Positions 27,068-35,560 are shown, counted from the first letter of the stretch. The stretch: DNA of 64,000 nt from JBBDRJ01 sp963766295 (GCA_963766295.1 CAVXYW010000001.1:744001-808000), one strand, 5' to 3'. Program-made: numbers and translations. The notes: generated by a model not told the origin, from the sequence alone.

Positions 27068-28546
27068 GTGCAGATCGACTACGCCGCTCTCGCTCCCGAA
27101 TTAGTCGTCACGGGAGCAGCGTGCCTCGTCCTTCTTGTAGACCTGGCTCTTCGCGGACGCGCTCGCGTCGCGTCGGCGTACATCGGTCTCGCTGCGGTGC
27201 TGCTTGCACTCTTGCTCGTTGCCGTGAAGGTGGGAGCCGGTGCCACGACGACGCTCGGCGGGCTTTTCGTATTGGACGACTTCGCGATCGTCATGAAGAT
27301 CATCTTCCTCGCGACCGCTGCGTTCGTTATCTGGATCTCGATCCCGCCGATGCGCGGCCACCGTTACGAGGGCGAGTACGTCTTCCTCCTGCTCTGCTCG
27401 GTTCTCGGGACGATGCTGATGCCTTCGAGCCGCGATCTATTGATGTTGTTCATCGCGCTCGAGCTCGTTTCGGCTCCCGCTTTCGTGATCGCCGGCTTGC
27501 GCAAGCTCAACCCGCGATCGAACGAAGCGGCACTCAAGTACTTCATCTTCGGAGTGCTGTCCGCCGGCGTCTTCGTTTACGGGATCTCGCTCGTTTACGG
27601 AGCGGTCGGTGCAACGGATCTGAACGAGATCGCGGCGCGCTTGCAAGGAGCCGGACAGGCCGGATCGTCCTCGCTACTGCTGACCGGCGTCGTCTTCATC
27701 GTGGCCGCGTTCGGTTTCAAGGTGTCGGCTGTTCCTTTCCACTTCTGGGCACCCGACACGTATGAAGGTTCACCTACGCCGCTGGCCGCGTTCTTGTCTG
27801 TCGGTTCGAAGGCATCCGGTTTCGTCGGTCTGCTTCTGATCCTGCTCATCGGTTTCGCGGATCTCGCCGAGTCCTGGGCACCGTTCGTCGGTGTCATCGC
27901 GGCGCTGACGATGATCGTCGGCAACGTTGTCGCTCTCCGTCAGGGTCATCTGATCCGCCTACTCGCGTACTCGTCCATTGGACATGCGGGCTACATGCTG
28001 ATTCCCATCGCGCTAATAACGCCGCACACGGGCGAGATCACTGGTTCGAACCAACAGCTTGTTCGTTCGCTCGTTACCTACCTCGCCGTGTACGCGGTCA
28101 TGACGCTAGGCGCATTTGCGGTTGCCATCGGAGTCTCGAAGCAGTACCCGACGCTGCTGATCCGCGATCTCACAGGCCTCGGACGCCGCGCACCACTGGC
28201 CGCGATCGCCCTCGCCGGGTTCCTGATCTCGCTCGGCGGGATACCGCCCTTCGCCGGCTGGTTCGCGAAGTTCGCCGTCTTCACCGCCGCGATCGAGGCC
28301 GGATCGACCCTCGGGGTCGGACTGGCCGTCCTCATGGTCCTGAACAGCGTGATCTCGCTCTACTACTACGTTGGCGTGGTCCGGGTGATGTACCTCCAAG
28401 CCCCCGAGGACGAGGCGGCTTTACGCCTACCTCGGTCGATCACGTTGGCAACCGCGGTAGCCTCGGTCGGGGTCGTAGTGCTCGGGATCTACCCGGAGCC
28501 TTTCGCCCGATTGGCGAATGCGGCCAGGCTCGTGCTGTCGGGCTAG
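27068..28546 (+). CDS. nuoN2: NADH-quinone oxidoreductase subunit N, second copy
   Basis: 492 residues with FIALELVSAPAFVIAGLRK, GFKVSAVPFHFWAPDTYEGSPTPLAAFLSVGSKASGF and a HLIRLLAYSSIGHAGYM segment in which the usual DxKR is replaced by HLIR. GTG start 6 nt after nuoM2. Last subunit gene of operon 2; an M23 peptidase gene follows after 11 nt. Confidence 0.92.
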   Translation: MQIDYAALAPELVVTGAACLVLLVDLALRGRARVASAYIGLAAVLLALLLVAVKVGAGATTTLGGLFVLDDFAIVMKIIFLATAAFVIWISIPPMRGHRYEGEYVFLLLCSVLGTMLMPSSRDLLMLFIALELVSAPAFVIAGLRKLNPRSNEAALKYFIFGVLSAGVFVYGISLVYGAVGATDLNEIAARLQGAGQAGSSSLLLTGVVFIVAAFGFKVSAVPFHFWAPDTYEGSPTPLAAFLSVGSKASGFVGLLLILLIGFADLAESWAPFVGVIAALTMIVGNVVALRQGHLIRLLAYSSIGHAGYMLIPIALITPHTGEITGSNQQLVRSLVTYLAVYAVMTLGAFAVAIGVSKQYPTLLIRDLTGLGRRAPLAAIALAGFLISLGGIPPFAGWFAKFAVFTAAIEAGSTLGVGLAVLMVLNSVISLYYYVGVVRVMYLQAPEDEAALRLPRSITLATAVASVGVVVLGIYPEPFARLANAARLVLSG

Positions 28547-28557
28547 GAGACTCATCG

Positions 28558-29706
28558 ATGGGCAGGCGACCGCGGTTCGCAAGACTTCCAATATTCGCGG
28601 CTGCCGCTGCCATCATCGTCTTTGCTTCAACATTGGGCTCCAGCAACACCGGAATGGCCCAGCAAAGACCATGCGGCGGTCTCTTCCAGACGCCCTGTCC
28701 TCCGCCTACTCCAACGGCGGCGCCAACGGCTCCGCCGACCGCGGCGCCCACGCCGACCAAGATCCCGGTTCCCGGTGATACTCCGGAGCCGACCAAGAAG
28801 CCCGACAAAACAGCCAAGCCTTCGACCAAACCCGATCCCAGCGAGGAACCACCGGCAGACGACCTACCGGCCGGACTGGAAGAACAACTGACGCCACTCG
28901 TCGTGCCGTCCATCCCCCGGACACGCGCGCGGAACACGGTCGAACTCGTGAAGGCTCTCCGCAATCTGACCGAGTACGGGATACCCCTGCAGCAAGTGCT
29001 CGTCGAAGGGATGGGACGATTCCCGGTCGCCGGACTCGCGCACTACCGCGACGATTGGCTCAATCCGCGCTTCACTCCCGTCCCGCATCTCCACAAGGGA
29101 CTCGACATCTTTGCCGACTTCGGCACGCCGGTCAGGTCTCCCGACCGCGGTGTCCTCACCTTCTCTAATGGGCCGACGGGTGGGATCGGCGCTTACGTTC
29201 GGGGCGAATCTGGCGACGTCTACTACTTCGCACACTTGGCCGAGCGCGCAGAAGGTTTGAAGCACGGCCAACGAGTCGACATCGGGACAGTCATCGGTTA
29301 CGTCGGCGACACGGGGAACGCGCAAGGCGGCGCGCCGCACCTGCACTTCGAGATCCGACGCCCGGGACAGATACCCCCGAAACCCTCCGTCGATCAATGG
29401 CTGGACGAAGCGATCGAACTTGCTCCGCAATTCGTCAAGGTTCGCGGGGAACAGATCAAGGCGGCACGCGAAGGTGCTCGTGAACAAGCGGCAGAAGCCG
29501 GAGTGCCCGCGGGTGACCTTGAGGCGTCGATGCTCCTAACGCTCCTCGACCCGGTGGGTGGCTCCGTCGGACTCTTGCCGCGTTTGGATCTCGAGCAAAA
29601 GAAGCTCTCCCTGGTCTCCGATCGTTTGCTCACCGAGCTCATCCGTGACCGCGTGGACGGATACCTGCTGTTACCTCAATCACGCGGCATCCACGTCACC
29701 GACTAG
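28558..29706 (+). CDS. Secreted M23 family metallopeptidase
   Basis: 382 residues. A signal peptide or anchor (residues 10-30) is followed by a Pro/Thr/Lys-rich linker to about residue 105, then an M23 (LytM) fold. The zinc-site motifs are HKGLD near 181, the catalytic His in YYFAHL near 224 and HLHFE near 261. It should act on peptidoglycan cross-bridges or as a regulator of such enzymes. AGGAG overlaps the nuoN2 stop, so it may be cotranscribed with operon 2. A helical tail of about 110 residues follows the domain. Confidence 0.82.
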   Translation: MGRRPRFARLPIFAAAAAIIVFASTLGSSNTGMAQQRPCGGLFQTPCPPPTPTAAPTAPPTAAPTPTKIPVPGDTPEPTKKPDKTAKPSTKPDPSEEPPADDLPAGLEEQLTPLVVPSIPRTRARNTVELVKALRNLTEYGIPLQQVLVEGMGRFPVAGLAHYRDDWLNPRFTPVPHLHKGLDIFADFGTPVRSPDRGVLTFSNGPTGGIGAYVRGESGDVYYFAHLAERAEGLKHGQRVDIGTVIGYVGDTGNAQGGAPHLHFEIRRPGQIPPKPSVDQWLDEAIELAPQFVKVRGEQIKAAREGAREQAAEAGVPAGDLEASMLLTLLDPVGGSVGLLPRLDLEQKKLSLVSDRLLTELIRDRVDGYLLLPQSRGIHVTD

Positions 29707-29795
29707 CCGTCGAGGCGTTCTCTAGGGTCGATTACTATCGATATCGCCCGAAGGCAGGCATTCGGGAGGAGTTGGATCCCGGGTTTAGAGGACTC

Positions 29796-29877
29796 GGGGG
29801 GATACCCAAGTGGCCAACGGGGCCTGGCTGTAAACCAGGTGCTTTCAGCTTCGCAGGTTCAAATCCTGCTCCCCCCA
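29796..29877 (+). tRNA. tRNA-Tyr (GTA)
   Basis: Acceptor stem GGGGGGA/TCCCCCC, anticodon arm CCAGG-type stem around CTGTAAA (anticodon GTA), long variable arm as in bacterial tRNA-Tyr, T arm GCAGG-TTCAAAT-CCTGC and discriminator A. CCA is not encoded. Confidence 0.95.
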
Positions 29878-29887
29878 CTGCTTCCAA

Positions 29888-29961
29888 GGCGGAGTAGCTC
29901 AGATGGTAAGAGCGCCCGGCTCATAATCGGGAGGTCGGCGGTTCGAGTCCGCCCTCCGCTA
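29888..29961 (+). tRNA. tRNA-Met (CAT)
   Basis: Cloverleaf with loop CTCATAA and T arm GGCGG-TTCGAGT-CCGCC. The anticodon stem lacks the three GC pairs of the initiator, so it is elongator Met or the lysidine-modified Ile isoacceptor. The first acceptor pair reads G-T (GGCGGAG with CTCCGCT). CCA is not encoded. Confidence 0.88.
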
Positions 29962-29988
29962 CGCTTCAACCACATAGGAGAAAACGCA

Positions 29989-30153
29989 ATGGCCAAGTCA
30001 GACGTCCGCGTGATCGTCACGCTCGAATGCAGCGAGTGCAAGCGCCGCAACTACTCGACGCAGAAGAACAAGCGCGAGCACAAGGACCGCCTCGAGCTCA
30101 AGAAATACTGCCCGCACGACCGCCGGCACACTCTGCACCGCGAAACCCGCTAG
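29989..30153 (+). CDS. rpmG: 50S ribosomal protein L33
   Basis: 54 residues with TLECSECKRRNYSTQKNK and KKYCPHDRRHTLHRETR. The first Cys pair of the zinc-binding form is present, but the second pair is reduced to one Cys (CPHD), so zinc binding may be altered. ATG 29989 has AGGAG 9 nt upstream. It sits after the two tRNAs as in many actinobacteria, but a minus-strand block separates it from secE. Its stop interlocks with that of the convergent methyltransferase. Confidence 0.92.
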   Translation: MAKSDVRVIVTLECSECKRRNYSTQKNKREHKDRLELKKYCPHDRRHTLHRETR

Positions 30154-30653
30154 CCGGGCCTTCCCAGCAATCCCGCCGTAGGCGGTGACGGATCGAGCGT
30201 TGCCGTGAGTTCCAGCGGTTCGACGCCTATGTGCGCCTCGGCTATCGCCGCAACGGCTTCGAAGGTGCGGGGGTAACGCGGTGCGTCCACGCCGGCGCGG
30301 CCGGCTTCGGTGTACCACCACGCGACGAGTGCTCCATCCGGGCTGACCACGCGGCGGATCTCCCCCAAGACGATAGCCAAGGCTTGGTCGTCCAGATGGT
30401 GGAAGAGATCGCCGGCCAGGACCGCACCGAAGCTTCCACTCTTGAAAGGAAGGTGCGCAGCCTCGGCCGCCGCAACCCGCACGCCCGATCTCGCCAGCGC
30501 ACGCATGGGGACGACGGCATGATCGACACCAACGACCAGTCCATGCGGCTCGACGAGTGCGCGGAGCGTCTGACCGTCACCCGTTCCTACGTCCAATAGC
30601 GGGCGCGCATCTAACAAGTGACCGTCCGCGGGACGAACCCATGTCCAAGCCAT
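30150..30653 (-). CDS. Class I SAM-dependent methyltransferase
   Basis: 167 residues. SAM-binding motif I LLDVGTGDGQTLRAL at about residues 19-33, an acidic residue ending strand 2 in VVGVDHA, LPFKSGSFGAVLAGDLFHHL as motif III/post-III, then EIRRVVSPDGALVAWWY. The substrate cannot be inferred. The part before motif I is short for the family, so the start may be missed upstream. It lies 19 nt after the DUF421 gene on the same strand. Confidence 0.75.
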   Translation of the reverse strand: MAWTWVRPADGHLLDARPLLDVGTGDGQTLRALVEPHGLVVGVDHAVVPMRALARSGVRVAAAEAAHLPFKSGSFGAVLAGDLFHHLDDQALAIVLGEIRRVVSPDGALVAWWYTEAGRAGVDAPRYPRTFEAVAAIAEAHIGVEPLELTATLDPSPPTAGLLGRPG

Positions 30654-30672
30654 CGACTACAGACTGACGCGG

Positions 30673-31149
30673 TTACGTGGCTCTGCGCGGTTCGGGCTTT
30701 TGCTGTTCCCCGTTGTTCTTGATGAAAGAGAAGCGACCGTCCGCTTCGATGATCCCGATCTTCACTTCGCTCAGGTCCTCGAAGCCTTGCTGCCGAGCGG
30801 CTTGCAGAACCTCGTCCAGGGGAACGCGTTCGTAGTGGAGTGACTCCTTTATCGGCTCGCCGTCGCGCACGACAACAACCGGCACACCGATTAGAAGCGG
30901 TTCGGTCTTGCGCCAGCGGTAGGTCATGTAGCTGAAGATCAGGATCCATGCGCCGATCGTGCCGACAGCAAGGATCGCGCCTACGACGGACATGTCTTCT
31001 TGCGTGACGGCTTGTTGAACGAGATCACCGATCGTGACGAGCAGCACCAACTCGAACGCGCTCATCTCCGCGAGCTCGCGTTTTCCCATCGCTCGCGTCA
31101 GCAGCCAGATGAAGAAGAAGATCGCACTGGAGCGAAGGACGATCTCCAT
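30673..31149 (-). CDS. DUF421 (YetF-like) membrane protein
   Basis: 158 residues. Two to three N-terminal helices with the family stretch RAMGKRELAEMSAFELVLLVTIGDLVQQ, then the soluble YetF-type domain (GVPVVVVRDGEPIKESL, then LLE-like VLQAARQQGFEDLSEVKIGIIEADGRFSFIK). The function of the family is not settled. Its ATG directly follows the stop of the upstream gene, indicating an operon. Confidence 0.82.
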   Translation of the reverse strand: MEIVLRSSAIFFFIWLLTRAMGKRELAEMSAFELVLLVTIGDLVQQAVTQEDMSVVGAILAVGTIGAWILIFSYMTYRWRKTEPLLIGVPVVVVRDGEPIKESLHYERVPLDEVLQAARQQGFEDLSEVKIGIIEADGRFSFIKNNGEQQKPEPRRAT

Positions 31150-31680
31150 TTAGGGAAGCACCCACGTTCGATAACTGGCTTGGGCGACCACGCGACTTCC
31201 GTCCATCAGCCGGGTGACTCCTTCTTGTCCCCATTGGCGGGCCGGTTCGAGCCGCGCATCGAACGACACGTCGAAAACGTCCCCATCCGGTGGCTCGAAC
31301 TCCCAGTAGACGAACTCGCCATCGGCCGTCGCTCCGCTGGGGTCGGGATCGAGCCCGTTCTCGTCGAACATGTCGAAGTACTCCGACGACACCGCGATAG
31401 TGATCGGACCGTCGAATCCGCCCGGGTGGCGCACAGTGGTGGACCACGGCGTCGCCAGACCCGGCCGCGTCACTCGCGCGAACTCGACCTCGAGCTCGTA
31501 GCCGTCACCTGTGGCCGTAACCGTCCCAGTGCGAACGCCGAGCACCCCGGCCAATCCAAGGCCGAGAAAGATGAAGAGCAGGACGATGAACACGCGCCTC
31601 GCTGCGCGCCCATAGCGCAGGCGCTGCGGCGTCGGGGCGTCCGGAAGGGTGCTGTAGCCGGCTTTCGCCGCCCGTGCCAT
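31150..31680 (-). CDS. Hypothetical membrane-anchored protein
   Basis: 176 residues. One transmembrane segment (about 30-50, VFIVLLFIFLGLGLAGVLGV) and a C-terminal, probably extracellular beta-rich part with Asp/Gly/Trp-rich stretches. I do not recognise the family. It is the first gene of the minus-strand set with the DUF421 protein and the methyltransferase, divergent from the ECF sigma gene. Confidence 0.6.
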   Translation of the reverse strand: MARAAKAGYSTLPDAPTPQRLRYGRAARRVFIVLLFIFLGLGLAGVLGVRTGTVTATGDGYELEVEFARVTRPGLATPWSTTVRHPGGFDGPITIAVSSEYFDMFDENGLDPDPSGATADGEFVYWEFEPPDGDVFDVSFDARLEPARQWGQEGVTRLMDGSRVVAQASYRTWVLP

Positions 31681-31726
31681 ATGGGGGAGCGTGCCATCCC
31701 CGTAGGGCGAAAGGTTGGATGTCGGG

Positions 31727-31741
31727 GGCCGCTCCGCGGCC
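31727..31741. other. Triloop inverted repeat between divergent genes
   Basis: GGCCGC-TCC-GCGGCC, a perfect 6-bp stem with a 3-nt loop, in the 157-nt spacer between the minus-strand operon and the sigma gene. Confidence 0.5.
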
Positions 31742-31793
31742 GATGTACTAATACGCCCTCAGCCAGGCTGCAGGGCGGAAATGTCACAGCTCT

Positions 31794-31822
31794 GTAACCT
31801 GAAGTCGAAAGAGCAGGTCTAA
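31794..31822 (+). promoter_or_regulatory. Candidate ECF-type promoter of the sigma factor gene
   Basis: GTAACC at 31794-31799, a 17-nt spacer and GTCTAA at 31817-31822 resemble the GGAAC/GTCTAA pattern of ECF sigma promoters, which would mean autoregulation. The start codon is 15 nt further on. Confidence 0.35.
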
Positions 31823-31837
31823 CCACGAAAGGCGCTA

Positions 31838-32446
31838 GTGGACGTCACTCCGGAACTTGTTCGTGCTGCACAGCAGGGTGACCCCGCCGCTCTCGAAGAC
31901 CTGATCTCCGGGTCTTACCGGGCGGCGTACACCCTAGCTTTGCGACTCATGGGCAATCCGGACGACGCAGCCGAGGCGACCCAGGAGGCGTACATCAGGA
32001 TGGTTCGGGGCCTGAAGCGCTTTCGCGAAGTGGGGGCTTTCCCCACGTGGTTGTTCAAGATCGTCAGCAACGTTTGCATGACCGAGATGCGTAAGCGAAG
32101 CAGACGGGAACTCCCCGTCGAGATCGACACGATGGAAGGAGAGCGACTCCCGCTTGGTGGGGAGACACCTCCGCAGGACGCAGAGGAGGCAGCCATCGGA
32201 AGGGTGTTCTGGGGCGAGTTGGAACGGTCGGTCCGCGCTTTGCCGGATCCGTATCGCTCCGTCGTAGTGCTTCGGGACATTCAAGGACTATCGGGAGAAG
32301 AGACGGGCGAGATCTTGGGGATCTCACCGGGGGCAGTAAAGGTGCGTTTGCACCGCGCCCGTCGCAAGCTCAAGGAAGACCTGGCGGACCAATTCCCGGA
32401 ATGGGCCTCAGGTGCCGATGAAGAAGGGAAACGGGAGACGGCATGA
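31838..32446 (+). CDS. ECF-type RNA polymerase sigma factor
   Basis: 202 residues. Region 2 spans about 25-95 (YRAAYTLALRLMGNPDDAAEATQEAYIRMVRGLKRF, then FPTWLFKIVSNVCMTEMRKR) and region 4 about 130-185 (LPDPYRSVVVLRDIQGLSGEETGEILGISPGAVKVRLHRARRKL). GTG 31838 has GAAAGG 5 nt upstream. The next gene overlaps by 4 nt and is a zinc-type anti-sigma factor, so the pair probably forms an envelope stress switch. Confidence 0.9.
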   Translation: MDVTPELVRAAQQGDPAALEDLISGSYRAAYTLALRLMGNPDDAAEATQEAYIRMVRGLKRFREVGAFPTWLFKIVSNVCMTEMRKRSRRELPVEIDTMEGERLPLGGETPPQDAEEAAIGRVFWGELERSVRALPDPYRSVVVLRDIQGLSGEETGEILGISPGAVKVRLHRARRKLKEDLADQFPEWASGADEEGKRETA

Positions 32447-32814
32447 ACCAGTGCCCAGACATAGAAAGAATCATCTGGACGGACGGACCCGATGCGGCCC
32501 CGTCGGACCACATCGACGATTGCCCGTCCTGCCGGGCCGAGAGCCGGCGCGCAGCCGATCTGCAAGCGGCGTTGAGCGGAATGCGTAACCGCTTTGCGGC
32601 TGCGCCCATCGAGCTCGAGTCGAACATCCTCGCCGCGGTCAATCGCACAAGGATCGATCGCGCGCGTGACATCGTTGCTCACCCCAAGTTCTGGCGTGGG
32701 GCAGCGGTGGGCGCAGGTGCAGCTGCAGCTGTGGCCACGGCCGCAATCGGTGTGATGCGAGCACGTCGGCGCGTCGCGGCCGGTACGCCGGTCGCAGCTT
32801 CAGAAGTCGCTTGA
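32443..32814 (+). CDS. ZAS-type anti-sigma factor with one membrane helix
   Basis: 123 residues. The N-terminal H-x3-C-x2-C motif (HIDDCPSC, residues 23-30) is the zinc anti-sigma signature, with an additional Cys at residue 4. A weak hydrophobic helix follows near 85-107 (GAAVGAGAAAAVATAAIGVM), then a basic tail. It should hold the upstream sigma factor inactive at the membrane. Confidence 0.78.
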   Translation: MNQCPDIERIIWTDGPDAAPSDHIDDCPSCRAESRRAADLQAALSGMRNRFAAAPIELESNILAAVNRTRIDRARDIVAHPKFWRGAAVGAGAAAAVATAAIGVMRARRRVAAGTPVAASEVA

Positions 32815-32903
32815 CAAACGCCTAGACTCAGGCCTTTGTAGGCGCGCGTTACGGCGCGACCGCTGAGCTTTGGGCGCCGGATGCCGACCCCTGGGCACCC
32901 CCG

Positions 32904-32909
32904 TATACT
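32904..32909 (+). promoter_or_regulatory. Candidate -10 box of the tRNA-Trp/secE transcript
   Basis: TATACT lies 21 nt before the tRNA-Trp 5' end. No strong -35 is visible at 17-18 nt. Confidence 0.4.
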
Positions 32910-32930
32910 TGACAGCCATTCCCACCCTTT

Positions 32931-33004
32931 AGGGCCGTAGCTCAATTTGGTAGAGCACCGGTCTCCAAAACCGGGGGTTGGGGGTTCGAGTCCCTCCGGC
33001 CCTG
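32931..33004 (+). tRNA. tRNA-Trp (CCA)
   Basis: Acceptor AGGGCCG/CGGCCCT, anticodon stem CCGGT/ACCGG with loop CTCCAAA (anticodon CCA), T loop TTCGAGT, discriminator G. Located just before secE, the usual actinobacterial order. The 3' CCA is not encoded. Confidence 0.95.
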
Positions 33005-33027
33005 CGAAGCACGGAAGGAAGGCGGTT

Positions 33028-33333
33028 GTGAACAGAGAGTTCAAGCGGCGGATGCGCCGGGACCAACGCGCGCAAGAACGCGCGCAGGCCCGGGGGCAAC
33101 AGCGTCCGCCGATCCCTGTGCAACAGCAGAAGCGTGAGCGAACGGGGATCCGTCAGTACTTCCGTGAGATACAAGCTGAACTGAAGCGTGTGATGTGGCC
33201 AACGCGCAACGAAGTTGTCACGTATTCAATCGTTGTGGTCTGCGTAGTGAGCCTTCTGACGGGGTTGGTGTTCGTGCTCGACCTCGGCTTCGCTCAGGCC
33301 ATCCTCGATCTGTTCAAACCAGCCGCAAGATGA
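33028..33333 (+). CDS. secE: Preprotein translocase subunit SecE
   Basis: 101 residues. A long basic N-terminus (Arg/Gln-rich) precedes the SecE core RQYFREIQAELKRVMWPTRNEVVTYSIVVV and a single membrane helix. It is the clamp subunit of the SecYEG channel. GTG 33028 with GGAAGGAAGG upstream; nusG overlaps by 4 nt. Confidence 0.93.
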   Translation: MNREFKRRMRRDQRAQERAQARGQQRPPIPVQQQKRERTGIRQYFREIQAELKRVMWPTRNEVVTYSIVVVCVVSLLTGLVFVLDLGFAQAILDLFKPAAR

Positions 33334-34379
33334 GCGATAACTCTCTAGACACGACGACCGAGGACCGATCAGTGGACGACCAAACGCCGAACAACGGCGA
33401 CGCGCCCGACGAGGCGCAAGAAGCAAACCAAGCGGCGCAAGAAACCCAAGCGGATCAAGATGTCACCGAGGCTCCGGAAGAAACACTTCCGACCGGCACC
33501 GAAGAAGACGCCGAGGCCTCGTCGCAGCAAACCGAAGAGGAGCCTGTGACGCCGGCGAGTTCTGAGGTCGCTTCTTACGAACCGGAGACGGAACCCGGCG
33601 GGGCGGCGGAAGAGGAAACCGGTGACGTTGCCGAGCCGCCAGCCACCCTTGCCGCTTCGCAACCGGAGCCCGCCGAAGCTAAAGCAGCAACCGCCGAAGC
33701 TGAAGCGGAGACCGATGAGGACGCAGACGAACTCGTTGAGACGCCCGTCGCGGTCGCAGCGCCGGCGACGGTCGAAGTTTCCGCGGACGGCGAAGTTTCA
33801 GCCGAGGAAACGGAAGAGGACGAGGACGAGGACGAAGAGATAGACGACTTCTTCGCTCCCGGCGATTGGTTCGTCGTCCACACCTACGCCGGTTACGAGA
33901 ACAAAGTGAAGGCCAACCTTGCGTCGCGGATCCAGTCCATGAACATGGAGGACAAGATCTACGACGTGGTCGTCCCGACCGAAGAAGTGATGGAGCTCAA
34001 GTCGGGCAAGATGCAGGCCATCCAGAAGAAGGTGTTCCCCGGCTACATCCTCGTCCGGATGCAGCTTGACGACGACTCCTGGTACGTGGTGCGTAATACG
34101 CCCGGTGTTACAGGCTTCGTCGGATCGGGAGCCAAGCCCACACCACTCGACCACACCGAGGTCACCAAGATCCTCGCGCCGAAGACCGAAGACCGGCCGA
34201 AGCCGAAGCTCGAGTACGAAGTCGGCGAGGTCGTCAGCGTGGTCGGCGGCGCGTTCGCCGGCTACAGCGGCCCGGTCGAGTCGATCGACCAGGAGAAGCA
34301 GCAGGTTCGCGTCCTCCTGGATCTGTTCGGCCGGGAGACGCCGGTAGAGTTGACGTTCGATCAAGTCACGAAGCTCTAG
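33330..34379 (+). CDS. nusG: Transcription termination/antitermination protein NusG with a long acidic N-terminus
   Basis: 349 residues. The NGN domain starts near residue 178 (DWFVVHTYAGYENKVKANL) and the KOW domain lies at about 295-349 (GEVVSVVGGAFAGYSGPVESID). Before it is an approximately 170-residue region very rich in Glu, Asp, Ala and Thr, with a final run of about 15 acids; actinobacterial NusG often has an acidic extension, but this one is long. ATG overlaps the secE stop. Confidence 0.93.
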   Translation: MSDNSLDTTTEDRSVDDQTPNNGDAPDEAQEANQAAQETQADQDVTEAPEETLPTGTEEDAEASSQQTEEEPVTPASSEVASYEPETEPGGAAEEETGDVAEPPATLAASQPEPAEAKAATAEAEAETDEDADELVETPVAVAAPATVEVSADGEVSAEETEEDEDEDEEIDDFFAPGDWFVVHTYAGYENKVKANLASRIQSMNMEDKIYDVVVPTEEVMELKSGKMQAIQKKVFPGYILVRMQLDDDSWYVVRNTPGVTGFVGSGAKPTPLDHTEVTKILAPKTEDRPKPKLEYEVGEVVSVVGGAFAGYSGPVESIDQEKQQVRVLLDLFGRETPVELTFDQVTKL

Positions 34380-34389
34380 GAGTTCCTAA

Positions 34390-34812
34390 ATGGCGAAGAA
34401 GATCCTTACGAAGCTCAAGCTGCAACTGCCGGCCGGACAGGCTTCGGCGGCGCCGCCCGTTGGTCCGGCTCTCGGACAGCACGGCGTGAACATCATGGAA
34501 TTCGTGAAGTCCTACAACGAGGCGACGCGGAACCAGCAGGGGACGATCATTCCCGTCGAGCTCACCGTCTACGACGACCGCTCGTTCTCATTCGTCACCA
34601 AGACGCCGCCGGCCGCCGTCCTCATCAAGCAGGCCGCCGGCATCGAGAAGGGGTCGGCCGAGCCTCACAGAGACAAGGTCGGCAAGATCACGAAGGATCA
34701 GGCGCGACGGATCGCCGAACAGAAGATGAAGGACCTGACCGCGAACGACCTCGACCAGGCCGTGAAGATCATCGAGGGAACCGCGCGCTCGATGGGAGTG
34801 AAGGTGGAGTAA
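34390..34812 (+). CDS. rplK: 50S ribosomal protein L11
   Basis: 140 residues, full length, with KLKLQLPAGQASAAPPVGPALGQHGVNIMEF at the N-terminus and the rRNA-binding C-terminal domain. Binds the GTPase centre of 23S rRNA. Stop and start of rplA share one base. Confidence 0.96.
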   Translation: MAKKILTKLKLQLPAGQASAAPPVGPALGQHGVNIMEFVKSYNEATRNQQGTIIPVELTVYDDRSFSFVTKTPPAAVLIKQAAGIEKGSAEPHRDKVGKITKDQARRIAEQKMKDLTANDLDQAVKIIEGTARSMGVKVE

Positions 34813-35540
34813 TGGGCAACGCAGCCAAAACCAAACGACTGAAGGCCGCAAACGAAGGCTTCGACGCCGAGCAGATCTACCAGCCGGCGGAAGCACTCGA
34901 GATCGTCAAGCGCAACGCCACCGCGAAGTTCGACGAGACCGTCGAGGTTGCGGTCAAGCTCGGCATCGACGCGCGCAAGTCAGACCAGATGGTGCGCGGT
35001 ACGGTGAGTCTTCCGGCCGGCACCGGTAAGTCGGCGCGGATCGCGGTGTTTGCTGCCGGCGAAGCCGCCCGCGAGGCGAAGGAAGCCGGAGCCGACTTCG
35101 TCGGTGAGGACGACCTCATCGAGAAGGTGCAGGGCGGTTGGTTCGATTTCGACTCCGCGGTTGCGACGCCGGACATGATGCCCAAGGTCGGAAAGATCGG
35201 AAAGCTCCTCGGCCCCCGCGGCCTCATGCCGAACCCCAAGTCCGGAACGGTAACCCCTGATGTGGGCAAGGCCGTCAGCGAGATCAAAGGCGGAAAGACC
35301 GAGTACAGGTCGGACAAGTTCGGGAACGTCCACATGGTTCTCGGAAAGGCGTCTTTCGAGCCCGACGCGCTGCAGAAGAATTTCGCAGCCGCGCTGGATG
35401 AGTTGGTCAAAGCGAAGCCGTCGTCCGCGAAGGGCCGTTACATCAAAGGCATCACGGTCTCATCAACGATGGGGCCCGGCGTGAAGGTCGACCCGAACGT
35501 TTCAACGCGCGAACTGTCCGGCGCGACGGACGGCGGGTAA
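34812..35540 (+). CDS. rplA: 50S ribosomal protein L1
   Basis: 242 residues with the signature region PRGLMPNPKSGTVTPDVGKAVSEIKGGKTEYRSDK. Forms the mobile L1 stalk; in many bacteria L1 represses its own operon, but no site for that was identified here. Confidence 0.95.
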   Translation: MGNAAKTKRLKAANEGFDAEQIYQPAEALEIVKRNATAKFDETVEVAVKLGIDARKSDQMVRGTVSLPAGTGKSARIAVFAAGEAAREAKEAGADFVGEDDLIEKVQGGWFDFDSAVATPDMMPKVGKIGKLLGPRGLMPNPKSGTVTPDVGKAVSEIKGGKTEYRSDKFGNVHMVLGKASFEPDALQKNFAAALDELVKAKPSSAKGRYIKGITVSSTMGPGVKVDPNVSTRELSGATDGG

Positions 35541-35560
35541 GCGGTAAGAGTTTCGGGCCG

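Noticed and set aside
18147..28546. Second nuo cluster as an assembly duplication
   Set aside because: The copies differ strongly in sequence, length and gene content, so they are distinct loci.
31780..31815. ECF41-type promoter TGTCACA before the sigma gene
   Set aside because: The -35-like TGTCACA is present, but no CGTC follows at 16 nt; GTAACC/GTCTAA fits better.
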